From Peptococcaceae bacterium (GTDB lineage: Bacteria; Bacillota; Dehalobacteriia; UBA7702): DNA of 19,838 nt. Position 1 is the first letter of the stretch, and each line of letters opens with the position of its first letter. Both the position numbers and the translations under genes were made by a program. This document shows, in pieces, positions 1-7,740 of this stretch. The DNA lies in the NCBI GenBank assembly GCA_019415505.1, contig DXZC01000025.1, positions 1 through 19,838 on the forward strand, read 5' to 3'. The notes below the pieces were generated by a model. That model did no database searches. It saw only the letters and a list, made by a program, of their open reading frames with translations, and had not been told where the DNA came from.

Positions 1-2514
1 AACTTGGTATTGCGCCTCAAATGCCTCTATGGACATTAGCACAACCCGGGGTTTAGCGCCATCAGCCGGGCCAACAATTCCCTTGTCCTGTAGCTCCTCT
101 ATCAGCCTAGCAGCACGGTTGTAACCAATACGGAAACGCCTCTGTAGCATAGAAGTTGAAGCTTTACCAGCATTTATAACCGCTTTAGCAGCATCGTAAA
201 ACAGTGCGTCCTCTACGTCCTCCGGCGCCTCGTTAGTTTCCACCGATTGGGCAACCCCCTCAATATATTCAGGCTCGCTCAGCTGCTTGCAATGTTCCAC
301 TATCGGCTTAATAATCTTTTCATCGAGAAAGGCGCCTTGTACACGCAATGGCTTGGCCATTCCTACAGGGAAATAGAGCATATCACCTTTACCCATAAGC
401 TTTTCAGCTCCGCCCATATCTAAGATAGTACGAGAATCTGTTTGGGAGGAAACGGATAGAGCGATACGGGAAGGCATATTGGCCTTAATTAAACCGGTAA
501 TAACATCAACAGAGGGACGTTGCGTGGCCACTACTAAGTGAATCCCAGCTGCTCTAGCCTTTTGAGCTAGGCGGCAGATAGCATCCTCCACTTCCTTAGC
601 AGCAACCATCATAAGGTCAGCCAACTCGTCAATAAAGACCACTATTTGGGGTAGTATTTCGCCGCCCTCACCAACTAACTTGTTATAGCCCTCCAAGTTT
701 CTCACCCTATTTTGGTTAAATAAGGTGTACCGGTTTTCCATTTCCCGCAGAACCCATTTTAATGAACCCGCGGCCTTTTTAGGATCCGTCACCACTGGGG
801 TAATGAGATGGGGCAAGCCCTCATAAACCACAAATTCCACTTGTTTGGGGTCAATCATGATAAACTTGACCTCTTCGGGAGAGGACTTAAACAAAATACT
901 ACAAATAATTGTATTCACGCAAACGCTCTTACCAGACCCAGTTGTACCGGCAATTAAAAGGTGGGGCATTTCCGCTAAATCGCCAATTATGGGTTTACCT
1001 GTAATATCCTTACCAAACGCGCAACTCAATTTAGAGGGAACTTTAAAGAAATTGGAATTTTCCAAGATATCTCGGAAAGAAACCATGGTTTTTTCCGCCC
1101 GGGGAACCTCTATACCGATTACGCTTTTACCTGGCACCGGCGCTTCCATGCGTATACCTGTGGCTGCCAGTTGCAAGGCAATATCATCTGCTAGATTAAC
1201 AATTTTTGCAACCTTAACTCCCGGCCCCGGCTGAACCTCGTATCTGGTAAGGGAAGGACCATAAGTTACCTCCGTAACTTTAGCATTAACGCCAAAGCTA
1301 GCTAGCGTGCGCTCCAAGACGTCTACACTGGCGCTAATATCCTTTACAGCTTTTTTACTATTTGCAGTAGCGGTTTTCGGCAAAAGGGTGGACTTTGGTA
1401 AAACATAAGGCTTGCTCTTAATCTCCTGTTTTGTATTCTCCTTGCCGTCACTACTGGGAGAACTGGGGTTTTCCAGAGAATCTTTCAGCTCATAGGTGAG
1501 AATTTCCAGCTTATTATCCACAAAACCATCATCTGGAGTAAAGGTTTCTACCTCGTCAAAAACCATAGTATCAGCTTTAGGAGCCTGAGGGAAATCAGAG
1601 TCGTCTATTACCACATCAATGCTTTCCTTTTCCGGCCCAAGTAGTAAATCTAAAGAAGAAGGCTTAGTATCGCCAATGGTAGGAGAGATACTTTCCTCAG
1701 TGTATTCCTCGTCATTTATCAGGTAAAGCGGGGCCGCTGGTTGGTCATCTTCTGCTGAATTTGTTTCGGGTTCAATATATGGTTCTGTAACGGTAGTCGC
1801 CTTTTTCTGTTTCGGTTCCCTTTCCTTTCTCTCCTTTACCGCCTTATTTATAGCTTTAACGCCGTGATCCGCAGCTTTGCTAACCCCTTGGCCTGTCTTT
1901 TTCATGACGCTAAAGAAGGATAAGCCGGTAATAGCTACCACCGAACCTAACATGAGAAAAAGTAAAATAGCTACTGAAACTGCTTCACCAAAGAAAACTA
2001 AAAGTATAAAGGCAAAAATACCGCCTAAAATACCGCCCATTGTACCAGCGGCGGCCTCAGCCATAAAGGAAGTAAAGCCAGCAGGAGTTTGATCTATATT
2101 CATAAAGGTTACAATAGCCACAAAGAGAATAACGGAAAAGACCATACAGCGCTTAACTGGAAAGTCTGCTTTATTTTTTTGCCAAGTGAAAAATGCCAAA
2201 GCCAAAAGCAGGAGCGGAAATAGATACCGTCCTTTACCAAAGAGCATAGCAAAAAAGTTGGATAAATAAAGACCCGCTACGCCGATACCGCTAATACTGT
2301 CGCCTGGACGAAAAAGTAGGAAAATCATAAAGAGAATAATAGCTACCGCCGCATAAGCCATAACATATAGTTCCCTATTTATACTATCACTTTTTTTTGC
2401 TGCGGCCTTACTAGTTTTGGATTTGGCGTTTTTTGGCGCCGATTTACCTTGCTTGGCCTTGCTGGTAGCGGTGGTTTTTTTTGTTTTTTTATTTGCAGTT
2501 TTTTTCTGTGCCAT
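1..2514 (-). CDS. ftsK: FtsK/SpoIIIE-family DNA translocase, C-terminus cut by window edge
   Basis: Septum-located ATP-driven pump that moves double-stranded DNA during division or into the forespore. I translated the minus strand from the ATG at 2514: 838 codons run open to base 1. Order: a Lys/Ala/Thr-rich basic tail (residues 1-44), four hydrophobic membrane segments (about 50-220), an acidic linker (about 250-400), then the motor. Walker A GTTGSGKS is at residues 523-530 (bases 925-948) and Walker B, ending FIDELADLMM, near 622-635. The winged-helix gamma domain that reads polar DNA sequences is visible near the end (STSMLQRRFRIGYNRAARLI). Only a few C-terminal residues should be missing. 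It diverges from tepA/ylzJ, whereas these three genes are co-directional in Bacillus subtilis. Family assignment is certain; FtsK versus SpoIIIE as the functional name is not settled by sequence. Confidence 0.96.
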   Translation of the reverse strand, partial: MAQKKTANKKTKKTTATSKAKQGKSAPKNAKSKTSKAAAKKSDSINRELYVMAYAAVAIILFMIFLLFRPGDSISGIGVAGLYLSNFFAMLFGKGRYLFPLLLLALAFFTWQKNKADFPVKRCMVFSVILFVAIVTFMNIDQTPAGFTSFMAEAAAGTMGGILGGIFAFILLVFFGEAVSVAILLFLMLGSVVAITGLSFFSVMKKTGQGVSKAADHGVKAINKAVKERKEREPKQKKATTVTEPYIEPETNSAEDDQPAAPLYLINDEEYTEESISPTIGDTKPSSLDLLLGPEKESIDVVIDDSDFPQAPKADTMVFDEVETFTPDDGFVDNKLEILTYELKDSLENPSSPSSDGKENTKQEIKSKPYVLPKSTLLPKTATANSKKAVKDISASVDVLERTLASFGVNAKVTEVTYGPSLTRYEVQPGPGVKVAKIVNLADDIALQLAATGIRMEAPVPGKSVIGIEVPRAEKTMVSFRDILENSNFFKVPSKLSCAFGKDITGKPIIGDLAEMPHLLIAGTTGSGKSVCVNTIICSILFKSSPEEVKFIMIDPKQVEFVVYEGLPHLITPVVTDPKKAAGSLKWVLREMENRYTLFNQNRVRNLEGYNKLVGEGGEILPQIVVFIDELADLMMVAAKEVEDAICRLAQKARAAGIHLVVATQRPSVDVITGLIKANMPSRIALSVSSQTDSRTILDMGGAEKLMGKGDMLYFPVGMAKPLRVQGAFLDEKIIKPIVEHCKQLSEPEYIEGVAQSVETNEAPEDVEDALFYDAAKAVINAGKASTSMLQRRFRIGYNRAARLIEELQDKGIVGPADGAKPRVVLMSIEAFEAQYQV

Positions 2515-2546
2515 AACACACCCCAAAAATTATAGTTTTCAGCTTA

Positions 2547-2575
2547 TTAACTAATTAATTATATACTTTTATACA
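2547..2575 (+). promoter_or_regulatory. Candidate sigma-A promoter of tepA-ylzJ
   Basis: TTAACT (2547-2552), 17-bp spacer, TATACA (2570-2575). The expected start near 2582 lies about 78 nt before the tepA ATG. It is weaker than the opposing ftsK promoter, with which it shares most of its footprint. A second possibility, CTGACA-16-TATTAT nearer the gene, would start transcription inside the ribosome binding site and is less likely. Confidence 0.4.
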
Positions 2576-2586
2576 GTTTTTATCAA
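2558..2586 (-). promoter_or_regulatory. Sigma-A promoter of ftsK
   Basis: On the minus strand TTGATA (2586-2581) is followed by a 17-bp spacer and a perfect TATAAT (2563-2558). Transcription would start near 2551, leaving about 37 nt of leader with a GGGGTG ribosome binding site before the ATG at 2514. It overlaps the proposed tepA promoter on the other strand. Confidence 0.65.
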
Positions 2587-2659
2587 GTAAAAAAGAGTGA
2601 TGAATTTTTATTTTTCTTCTGACAATAATAAGGAAAAGAATATTATTTCAGGAGGCAAT

Positions 2660-3385
2660 ATGTGGAAACATCTTTTAAAAAATGAAGAACCCAGTCAGGA
2701 ACCGGGAAATCAAGAAAGCGCGGCAAACAATATAACGGAGTTTGGGCAATTAAATATACCGGAAGTAAAGAGCGATATTCATGTAATCAACATTATTGGA
2801 CAAATTGAGGGACATATCATTATGGCCCCCCAAAATAAAACCACCCGCTATGAACATATCATGCCCCAGTTAGTGGCAGCAGAACAATCTGATGATGTTA
2901 AAGGGCTCCTATTTCTACTCAATACTGTAGGCGGTGATGTAGAAGCTGGCTTGGCTATAGCGGAAATGATTAGTACGATGTCCAAACCAACGGTATCTTT
3001 GGTACTGGGCGGCGGACACAGCATTGGGGTACCAATAGCGGTAGCAGCGGAATACTCCTTTATTGCCCCCACAGCTACGATGATTTTGCATCCCATAAGG
3101 CTTACCGGGTTAGTTATTGGCGTTCAACAAAGCTTTGATTATTTTCAAAAAATGCAGGACAGAGTAATTAATTTTATTGTATCTAATTCCAATATTAGCG
3201 AAAGCGAGTTGCGGGAATCCATGATGAAAACCGGCGAACTAGCCCAGGACATCGGTACAATAGCCATTGGCAAAGACGCCGTTACATCAGGACTCATTGA
3301 TGAAGTTGGCGGTTTAGGCGACGCCATAAAAAAATTACGGCAACTTATAGAAAGCCGTGAAGCAATTGAGGAGGTATTAAACTGA
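2660..3385 (+). CDS. tepA: TepA-type ClpP-fold serine protease (translocation-enhancing protein family)
   Basis: ClpP-like protease of the Firmicutes TepA family, linked in B. subtilis to protein export; the substrate is unknown. I chose the ATG at 2660 because a perfect AGGAGG (2650-2655) sits four bases upstream; an in-frame ATG at 2597 would add 21 residues without a good site. The product has 241 residues. After a polar N-terminal tail, the crotonase/ClpP fold begins at about residue 40, with the family-conserved stretches IIGQIEGHI, LNTVGGDVEAGLAIAEMI and VLGGGHSIGVPIAVAAEYS. The Ser of GHSIG fits the ClpP nucleophile position, and the His of MILHPIR about 25 residues later fits the catalytic His. 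There is no signal peptide, so it is probably cytosolic. Its stop TGA overlaps the ylzJ start by one base, indicating translational coupling. Confidence 0.93.
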   Translation: MWKHLLKNEEPSQEPGNQESAANNITEFGQLNIPEVKSDIHVINIIGQIEGHIIMAPQNKTTRYEHIMPQLVAAEQSDDVKGLLFLLNTVGGDVEAGLAIAEMISTMSKPTVSLVLGGGHSIGVPIAVAAEYSFIAPTATMILHPIRLTGLVIGVQQSFDYFQKMQDRVINFIVSNSNISESELRESMMKTGELAQDIGTIAIGKDAVTSGLIDEVGGLGDAIKKLRQLIESREAIEEVLN

Positions 3386-3606
3386 TGATTTGGACAGTTA
3401 TGCCGGAAAATATGGTTATCAATGAAAGCTCTGATTTCCCTCAATTAAAAGAGGTTACTTATGGTGAAAAAAAACTTTTATGCTATCCCATCGCGCCGGG
3501 AAAAATGTGTATATTTAGAATTTTGAGTTCAAATCCAGCTGATTATTTAAATGCTAAACTGCAACCTGGCAACGTTTTAGATATTACACAGCTACAGTTT
3601 AAATAA
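3385..3606 (+). CDS. ylzJ: YlzJ-like small protein, function unknown
   Basis: A 73-residue protein matching the YlzJ-like family: it opens MIWTVMPEN and carries the family's C-terminal pattern RILSSNPADYLNAKLQPG. The function is unknown. In B. subtilis ylzJ lies between tepA and spoIIIE, and the adjacency to tepA is preserved here, which supports the call. The ATG (3385-3387) overlaps the tepA stop as TGATG, and GAGGAGGT (3368-3375), inside the end of tepA, serves as ribosome binding site. There is no membrane segment or signal peptide. The single Cys of the YGEKKLLCYP segment has no recognisable motif context. Confidence 0.85.
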   Translation: MIWTVMPENMVINESSDFPQLKEVTYGEKKLLCYPIAPGKMCIFRILSSNPADYLNAKLQPGNVLDITQLQFK

Positions 3607-3621
3607 AATTTCTTATTTATG

Positions 3622-3650
3622 TAGAAAAGTGTCACCTTTCATGTTATAAT
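3622..3650 (+). promoter_or_regulatory. Promoter of the Na+/Pi symporter-uppP pair
   Basis: TAGAAA (3622-3627), 17-bp spacer, and an extended -10 TGTTATAAT whose core is at 3645-3650. Transcription would start near 3657, just before the GGAGGTGA ribosome binding site at 3666. No terminator separates it from ylzJ, so read-through from tepA is also possible. Confidence 0.6.
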
Positions 3651-3677
3651 ATTTTGGGTGTAATTGGAGGTGACGCA

Positions 3678-5285
3678 ATGACAATGATTATCGGCCTGCT
3701 TGGTGGCCTTGCCCTCTTCCTATACGGCATGACCTCCATGAGTGAGGGGCTGAAAAACGCCGCCGGAGCGAAAATGCAAGGAATACTCAGTAAGGTAACA
3801 AGTATTCCCATACTGGGTATCCTCGTTGGTACACTGGTGACCCTTGTCATACAGAGCAGCAGCGCCACAACTGTTATGGTTGTCAGCTTTGTTAATGCCG
3901 GATTAATGAATTTAACCCAGGCAATTTCAGTTATACTGGGCGCTAATATAGGCACTACCATTACGGCGCAGCTTATTGCCTTTAATCTTTCGGATTATTT
4001 CTTCATATTTATTATAGTAGGGTTTCTGTTGGATTTTATCTCCAAAAACTCTGTTATAAAATATATAGGTCAGTTTTCCTTAGGTTTTGGTATACTTTTA
4101 ATGGGCCTTTCCTTTATGTCATCCTCTATGGAACCATTAAAGGACAGTCCAACATTTATGCAGCTCATCGTGGAATACGGTGATATTACAATTATTGGCT
4201 TTTTAATTGGTATGCTGCTTACCATGATTTTACAAAGCAGCTCTGCAACTATTGGTATACTAATCGCACTATCCTTTAATAATTTAATGCCCCTGGAAAC
4301 TGCCATAGCAGTGGTATTGGGACTTAATGTGGGGACCTGCGCCACAACGCTACTAGCCTCTATTGGTACCACAATTTCCGCCAAAAGGGCTGCCATAGCC
4401 CACCTGATATTTAACATAACAGGGGCTGTGCTGTGTATGCTCATACTGCCCTGGTTTACGGAGTTAATAGAATTTATTACTCCAACTGATAGCTTAGCTG
4501 TGGAGATAGCTAACGCTCATACGGTATTCAATATAATTAATACGGTTATCTTTTACCCCTTTGTTGGTAAGCTGGCCGCTTTTGTCACTAAAATTTTACC
4601 TGATCATACTCCGCCAAAACCCTCTGTAACCAAGTATATTGATGAGCGTGTTTTGGAAACTCCGGCAATGGCCATTAATTTGGCCAAGGAGGAAATGCAT
4701 CACCTAGGCGAAGTAACTTGCGACAATTTAGAGCGCGCCATGAACGCTTTCTTGGCCATGGATGTGAAAGCGGCGGATAAGGTATTTTATACAGAAAAAA
4801 ATATTGATATTATTACCCATGAAATCATAGAATATTTAGCACAAATAACTAGAAGGGAGCTCACACCGGATCAGGCTGAAGATTACAATCGTCTGCTACA
4901 TGCCGTAAACGACATTGAACGTGTTGGCGACCATAGCGAAAATATCGTGGAACTCTTAATAAACGGAGTGGACAATGGCATCAAAATGTCGGACGCAGCT
5001 AAAAACGAATTAGCGGAAATGGCTGAACTAGTTGTCGCCACCTTCCGTATGTCTATAGAAGCCTTTGAGGAAAAGGATTTAGCAAAAGCGCAAATGGTGT
5101 TAACTATGGAAGATAAAATTGACTACATGGAAAAAACCTTGCGTAAACTTCATATTGACCGTTTAAGTGATGGCCGCTGCCAGCCATTTGCCGGTATTGT
5201 ATTTCTGGATGTAAACAACACTCTAGAACGGGTGGGAGACCATGCCAGCAATATAGCAAAAGTGGTACGCGATATTCATCAATAA
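3678..5285 (+). CDS. Na+/phosphate symporter with C-terminal PhoU-like domain (NptA/YjbB type)
   Basis: Membrane protein of the Na/Pi-cotransporter family, probably importing phosphate with sodium; some bacterial relatives instead export phosphate. The ATG at 3678 follows GGAGGTGA (3666-3673); a TTG at 3654 would add eight residues but lies upstream of that site. The product is 535 residues. Two inverted-repeat transport units each carry the signature QSSSAT, at residues 59-64 and 186-191, with GANIGTT and GLNVGTC as the paired second elements. About eight hydrophobic helices reach residue 320. The rest (about 345-535) is helical and PhoU-like, with the repeated motif ERVGDH near the middle and end. 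Fused PhoU tails are usual in this subfamily. It is followed 25 bp later by uppP, which liberates phosphate. Confidence 0.93.
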   Translation: MTMIIGLLGGLALFLYGMTSMSEGLKNAAGAKMQGILSKVTSIPILGILVGTLVTLVIQSSSATTVMVVSFVNAGLMNLTQAISVILGANIGTTITAQLIAFNLSDYFFIFIIVGFLLDFISKNSVIKYIGQFSLGFGILLMGLSFMSSSMEPLKDSPTFMQLIVEYGDITIIGFLIGMLLTMILQSSSATIGILIALSFNNLMPLETAIAVVLGLNVGTCATTLLASIGTTISAKRAAIAHLIFNITGAVLCMLILPWFTELIEFITPTDSLAVEIANAHTVFNIINTVIFYPFVGKLAAFVTKILPDHTPPKPSVTKYIDERVLETPAMAINLAKEEMHHLGEVTCDNLERAMNAFLAMDVKAADKVFYTEKNIDIITHEIIEYLAQITRRELTPDQAEDYNRLLHAVNDIERVGDHSENIVELLINGVDNGIKMSDAAKNELAEMAELVVATFRMSIEAFEEKDLAKAQMVLTMEDKIDYMEKTLRKLHIDRLSDGRCQPFAGIVFLDVNNTLERVGDHASNIAKVVRDIHQ

Positions 5286-5310
5286 ATAATTTAACTAGGG
5301 GGATAATATT

Positions 5311-6087
5311 TTGACTGAATGGTTTCAATCCATATTTCTTGGCATAATTCAAGGATTAACTGAATTTCTGCCGGTCTCCAGCTCCGGACATTTAACGATT
5401 TTTCAGCACTTTTTAGGTATGCAGGAAGCTGGCATAACCTTTGATATCCTTTTGCACGCCGCTACTTTAGTATCGGTAATAATCTGCTACAGAAAAGATA
5501 TTTGGGAATTACTCAAGCACCCCTTCCAAAAATATGTGCTTATGATAATTGTGGCCTGTATACCAGCAGGTATTGCCGGGGTATTCTTTGACGACTTTGT
5601 TTCCAGCCTTTTCGATTCTGTTTGGGTGCCAGCCTTTGCCCTGCTGATAACAGCGACAATACTGTTTATTGCTGACAGGCAACGCGGTACCAAAACAGGT
5701 GCGGAAATAACCGCCAGAATGGCCCTATTTATTGGTCTGTTCCAGATGATTGCCTTAGTGCCGGGGATTTCTCGGTCTGGTTCTACAATTTTTGCCGCCC
5801 TACTCTGCGGTGTAAAGCGCACTGAAGCGGCAAAGTTCTCCTTTATAATGTCTATACCGGTAATTTTAGGGGCCTTCCTCTTGGAGGTTAAAGATGTTGT
5901 AGCTACTACCGGAGGCTTCTATATTGCACCAGCTTACATAGGCGGGGCTATTGCGGCGATGATTTCCGGTATTCTCGCTATTAAGCTTGTGGTTAAACTT
6001 CTCAACAACGGTAAATTCCGTTACTTTGCCATTTATTGCACAGCTTTCGCTGTAGTAACCATTATACTTCTTAGCTTAGGCATGTAA
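5311..6087 (+). CDS. uppP: Undecaprenyl-diphosphatase (UppP/BacA)
   Basis: Membrane phosphatase that converts undecaprenyl diphosphate to the monophosphate lipid carrier for peptidoglycan and other wall polymers; excess confers bacitracin resistance. Translation starts at TTG 5311, seven bases after AGGGGGA. The 258-residue product has the two BacA signatures. The first, QGLTEF at residues 14-19, is the accepted Gln variant of the (E/Q)xxxE motif and is followed by LPVSSSGH. The second is PGISRSGST at 151-159, whose Arg is catalytic in characterised homologues. Seven to eight hydrophobic helices fill the rest. It is slightly shorter than the E. coli enzyme (273) but complete. It is probably co-transcribed with the phosphate symporter and ends at a strong bidirectional terminator. 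Confidence 0.97.
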   Translation: MTEWFQSIFLGIIQGLTEFLPVSSSGHLTIFQHFLGMQEAGITFDILLHAATLVSVIICYRKDIWELLKHPFQKYVLMIIVACIPAGIAGVFFDDFVSSLFDSVWVPAFALLITATILFIADRQRGTKTGAEITARMALFIGLFQMIALVPGISRSGSTIFAALLCGVKRTEAAKFSFIMSIPVILGAFLLEVKDVVATTGGFYIAPAYIGGAIAAMISGILAIKLVVKLLNNGKFRYFAIYCTAFAVVTIILLSLGM

Positions 6088-6093
6088 ATATTA

Positions 6094-6119
6094 AAAAGAG
6101 CAGTTTTAGCTGCTCTTTT
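6094..6119. terminator. Bidirectional intrinsic terminator between uppP and the DUF1836 gene
   Basis: A perfect 10-bp stem, AAAAGAGCAG (6094-6103) with CTGCTCTTTT (6110-6119), and a 6-nt loop. Runs of T follow the GC part on both strands, so it can end uppP on the plus strand and the convergent DUF1836 gene on the minus strand. Confidence 0.85.
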
Positions 6120-6144
6120 AGACTCGTCCATATAAAATTTGGGG

Positions 6145-6702
6145 TTATTCGTCATTTTTGTTACAGATATAATCTACTAAACCTTCTGACAAACTTTTAA
6201 AGCAAGCTGACAAAGCCGCCATATTTAAAAGCAATACAAAGGCGTCTTCCTTATTGTCTAAGGACAAATTCTCTTTGGCCAGCATAATGTCAATAAAGGC
6301 TGCGGCGTCACCCTCTAATTTATCTTTAGAGTCCATATGCTTGTCATAATTAGCCGCCAGCATACTGGCATTGTACCCCTCCCAGGCATAAATATTTGTG
6401 AGCAGGGCTTTAATATCGCTTATTTTTAAAGTGTTTTTCAGCTGGTACACCAAAATCATTTGAATTATATGTTCTTTGCTGTATTTTTTGCCCTTAACAG
6501 GCTTAATAAGACCTTCCTTGCTATAGTTATGAATCATGGTTTTGGTCAAAAGCTTTTCCTTTTCCACCGAATTAGGCGCAAAGTTACCATTGATAAATCC
6601 AATTATTTGATCCATGTATAATTCCAGGTTTGGTATATCCTTGGTGCGAAATTCAGTGTTTCCGGCACTTTGACTTAGAATATCTGTTATTAAACTTTCC
6701 AT
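6145..6702 (-). CDS. DUF1836 protein, MerR-like DNA-binding regulator candidate
   Basis: A 185-residue protein of the DUF1836 family, widespread in Bacillota and expected to bind DNA through a MerR-like winged helix; no target or ligand is known. The helix-turn-helix candidate is at about residues 45-75, around LLTKTMIHNYSKEGLIKP, which resembles the MerR 'tyrosine, then basic/aromatic wing' layout, followed by RGKKY-like KGKKYSKEHI. Helical regions around LKISDIKALL and a C-terminal helical domain follow. The ATG at 6702 is six bases from AGGTGAT (6715-6709). It diverges from degV across a 136-bp AT-rich region with promoters on both strands, an arrangement typical of a regulator controlling itself and its neighbour, though that is inference. 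It ends at the shared terminator. Confidence 0.8.
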   Translation of the reverse strand: MESLITDILSQSAGNTEFRTKDIPNLELYMDQIIGFINGNFAPNSVEKEKLLTKTMIHNYSKEGLIKPVKGKKYSKEHIIQMILVYQLKNTLKISDIKALLTNIYAWEGYNASMLAANYDKHMDSKDKLEGDAAAFIDIMLAKENLSLDNKEDAFVLLLNMAALSACFKSLSEGLVDYICNKNDE

Positions 6703-6725
6703 TTTAATATCACCTACCGGAATAA

Positions 6726-6754
6726 ATTATACAATAATATAGTTTAAATTTCAA
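6726..6754 (-). promoter_or_regulatory. Sigma-A promoter of the DUF1836 gene
   Basis: Minus strand TTGAAA (6754-6749), exactly 17 bp, TATAAT (6731-6726). The start would fall near 6719, only a few bases before the AGGTGAT ribosome binding site, so the leader is very short. Confidence 0.75.
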
Positions 6755-6762
6755 CAATTATA

Positions 6763-6791
6763 TTGAACTATTTATTATAATATGTTATCAT
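6763..6791 (+). promoter_or_regulatory. Candidate promoter of degV
   Basis: TTGAAC (6763-6768), 17-bp spacer, TATCAT (6786-6791), about 48 bp before the degV start. The region is very AT-rich, so chance -10-like hexamers are common and the exact element is uncertain. Confidence 0.45.
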
Positions 6792-6815
6792 TATATATGT
6801 AATGTAGTTTTAAAT

Positions 6816-6825
6816 ACTATATAGT
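6816..6825. repeat. Perfect 10-bp palindrome before degV, possible operator
   Basis: ACTATATAGT reads the same on both strands and sits just downstream of the candidate degV promoter, touching its ribosome binding site. Related half-sites occur nearby: ATAGTTTAAAT at 6739-6749 and GAACTAT at 6765-6771. In such AT-rich DNA this may be chance. Confidence 0.25.
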
Positions 6826-6838
6826 GGGAGAAAATAAT

Positions 6839-7684
6839 ATGAGTTATAAAATAGTGGTAGATAGCAGTGCCGACTTGCCCCAAGAGGTTTTAGCGTCGGG
6901 TAACTTTTCTACTGTGCCATTGACCTTGCATCTAGGCAGTTATTCCGTGATTGATGACAATAAGTTTCAACCAGCGGATTTTTTACGCCGCATGAAAGAA
7001 AGTAGCGATTACGCCAGATCAGCCTGTCCATCTCCTGGCGACTATATCAATGCCTACCGTGGTCCCGAAGAACGTATATATGTAATTACCTTATCGTCTA
7101 AACTCAGCGGCAGTCATAATTCAGCCGAACAAGCCAAAGCAATTTACGCTGAAGAAGAAAATTGTGAGGGTAAATCAATTCACATATTCGATTCCAGGGG
7201 TGCCGGCGGTATGTTGCTCCAGGGAGCCTTAAAAATTATGGAGTTGGAAAAATCCGGCAAATCTTTTGCTGAGGTTGTTGAGGAAACTAGCAAATATATG
7301 GGGCAGTCCCATATATATTTTCTCTTAGATAATTACGATAATTTCCGCAAAAACGGCAGAATTAGTAATATCCAAGCCTCCCTCCTGGATACTCTCCATA
7401 TAAAGCTTATTATGCAGGATAACGGTTTAGGAGAAATTGCCAAAGCCGCCCAGGATTTAAGCTTCAAAAGGGCCTTAAACCATATGTGTAAACTTGTAGT
7501 AAAAAATGTCATAAATCCGGCGGAACGTGTTTTAGTAGTTACTCATTGCGCCAATGAAAAGCAAGGAAAATGGATGCTAGGTGAAATTTTAAAACAATGC
7601 AAATTTAAGGCCTCCTATTTATTGGAGGGCCGGGGAATAACCACAATGTACGCCAATGAAGGCGGCATTCTCGTCTCCTATTAA
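6839..7684 (+). CDS. DegV-family fatty-acid-binding protein
   Basis: Cytosolic DegV/FakB-type protein. Characterised members hold a fatty acid for phosphorylation by the FakA kinase, feeding phospholipid synthesis; no kinase gene is in this window. The ATG at 6839 is eight bases after GGGAG; a GTG at 6824 would overlap that site. The product is 281 residues, the normal family length. Visible family motifs are VDSSADLP (residues 7-14), SACPSPGDY (61-69), the SSKLSGSHNSA turn (86-96), FDSRGAGGMLLQGAL (117-131) and the GRISNIQA segment near 180. These correspond to the lipid head-group and chain pocket in solved structures. It is a single-gene unit between the divergent DUF1836 regulator and a perfect terminator. 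Confidence 0.93.
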   Translation: MSYKIVVDSSADLPQEVLASGNFSTVPLTLHLGSYSVIDDNKFQPADFLRRMKESSDYARSACPSPGDYINAYRGPEERIYVITLSSKLSGSHNSAEQAKAIYAEEENCEGKSIHIFDSRGAGGMLLQGALKIMELEKSGKSFAEVVEETSKYMGQSHIYFLLDNYDNFRKNGRISNIQASLLDTLHIKLIMQDNGLGEIAKAAQDLSFKRALNHMCKLVVKNVINPAERVLVVTHCANEKQGKWMLGEILKQCKFKASYLLEGRGITTMYANEGGILVSY

Positions 7685-7701
7685 TTATATTAAAATACTA
7701 C

Positions 7702-7740
7702 AAAAGCCCCAGGTATAGCAAAACTATACCTGGGGCTTTT
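7702..7740. terminator. Strong bidirectional terminator, 17-bp perfect stem
   Basis: AAAAGCCCCAGGTATAG (7702-7718), loop CAAAA, then its exact complement at 7724-7740. The A/T ends give a U-tract on either strand, so it can terminate degV (plus) and the long mutS2-ending operon (minus). Confidence 0.95.

Noticed and set aside
845..2092. Plus-strand frames of 129 and 71 codons inside the ftsK region
   Set aside because: They lie opposite the motor and membrane regions of FtsK, whose conserved motifs are all in the minus-strand frame.
2597..2659. Upstream extension of tepA by 21 residues
   Set aside because: The upstream ATGs lack a good ribosome binding site, whereas the ATG at 2660 has a perfect AGGAGG; the added residues do not resemble the family.
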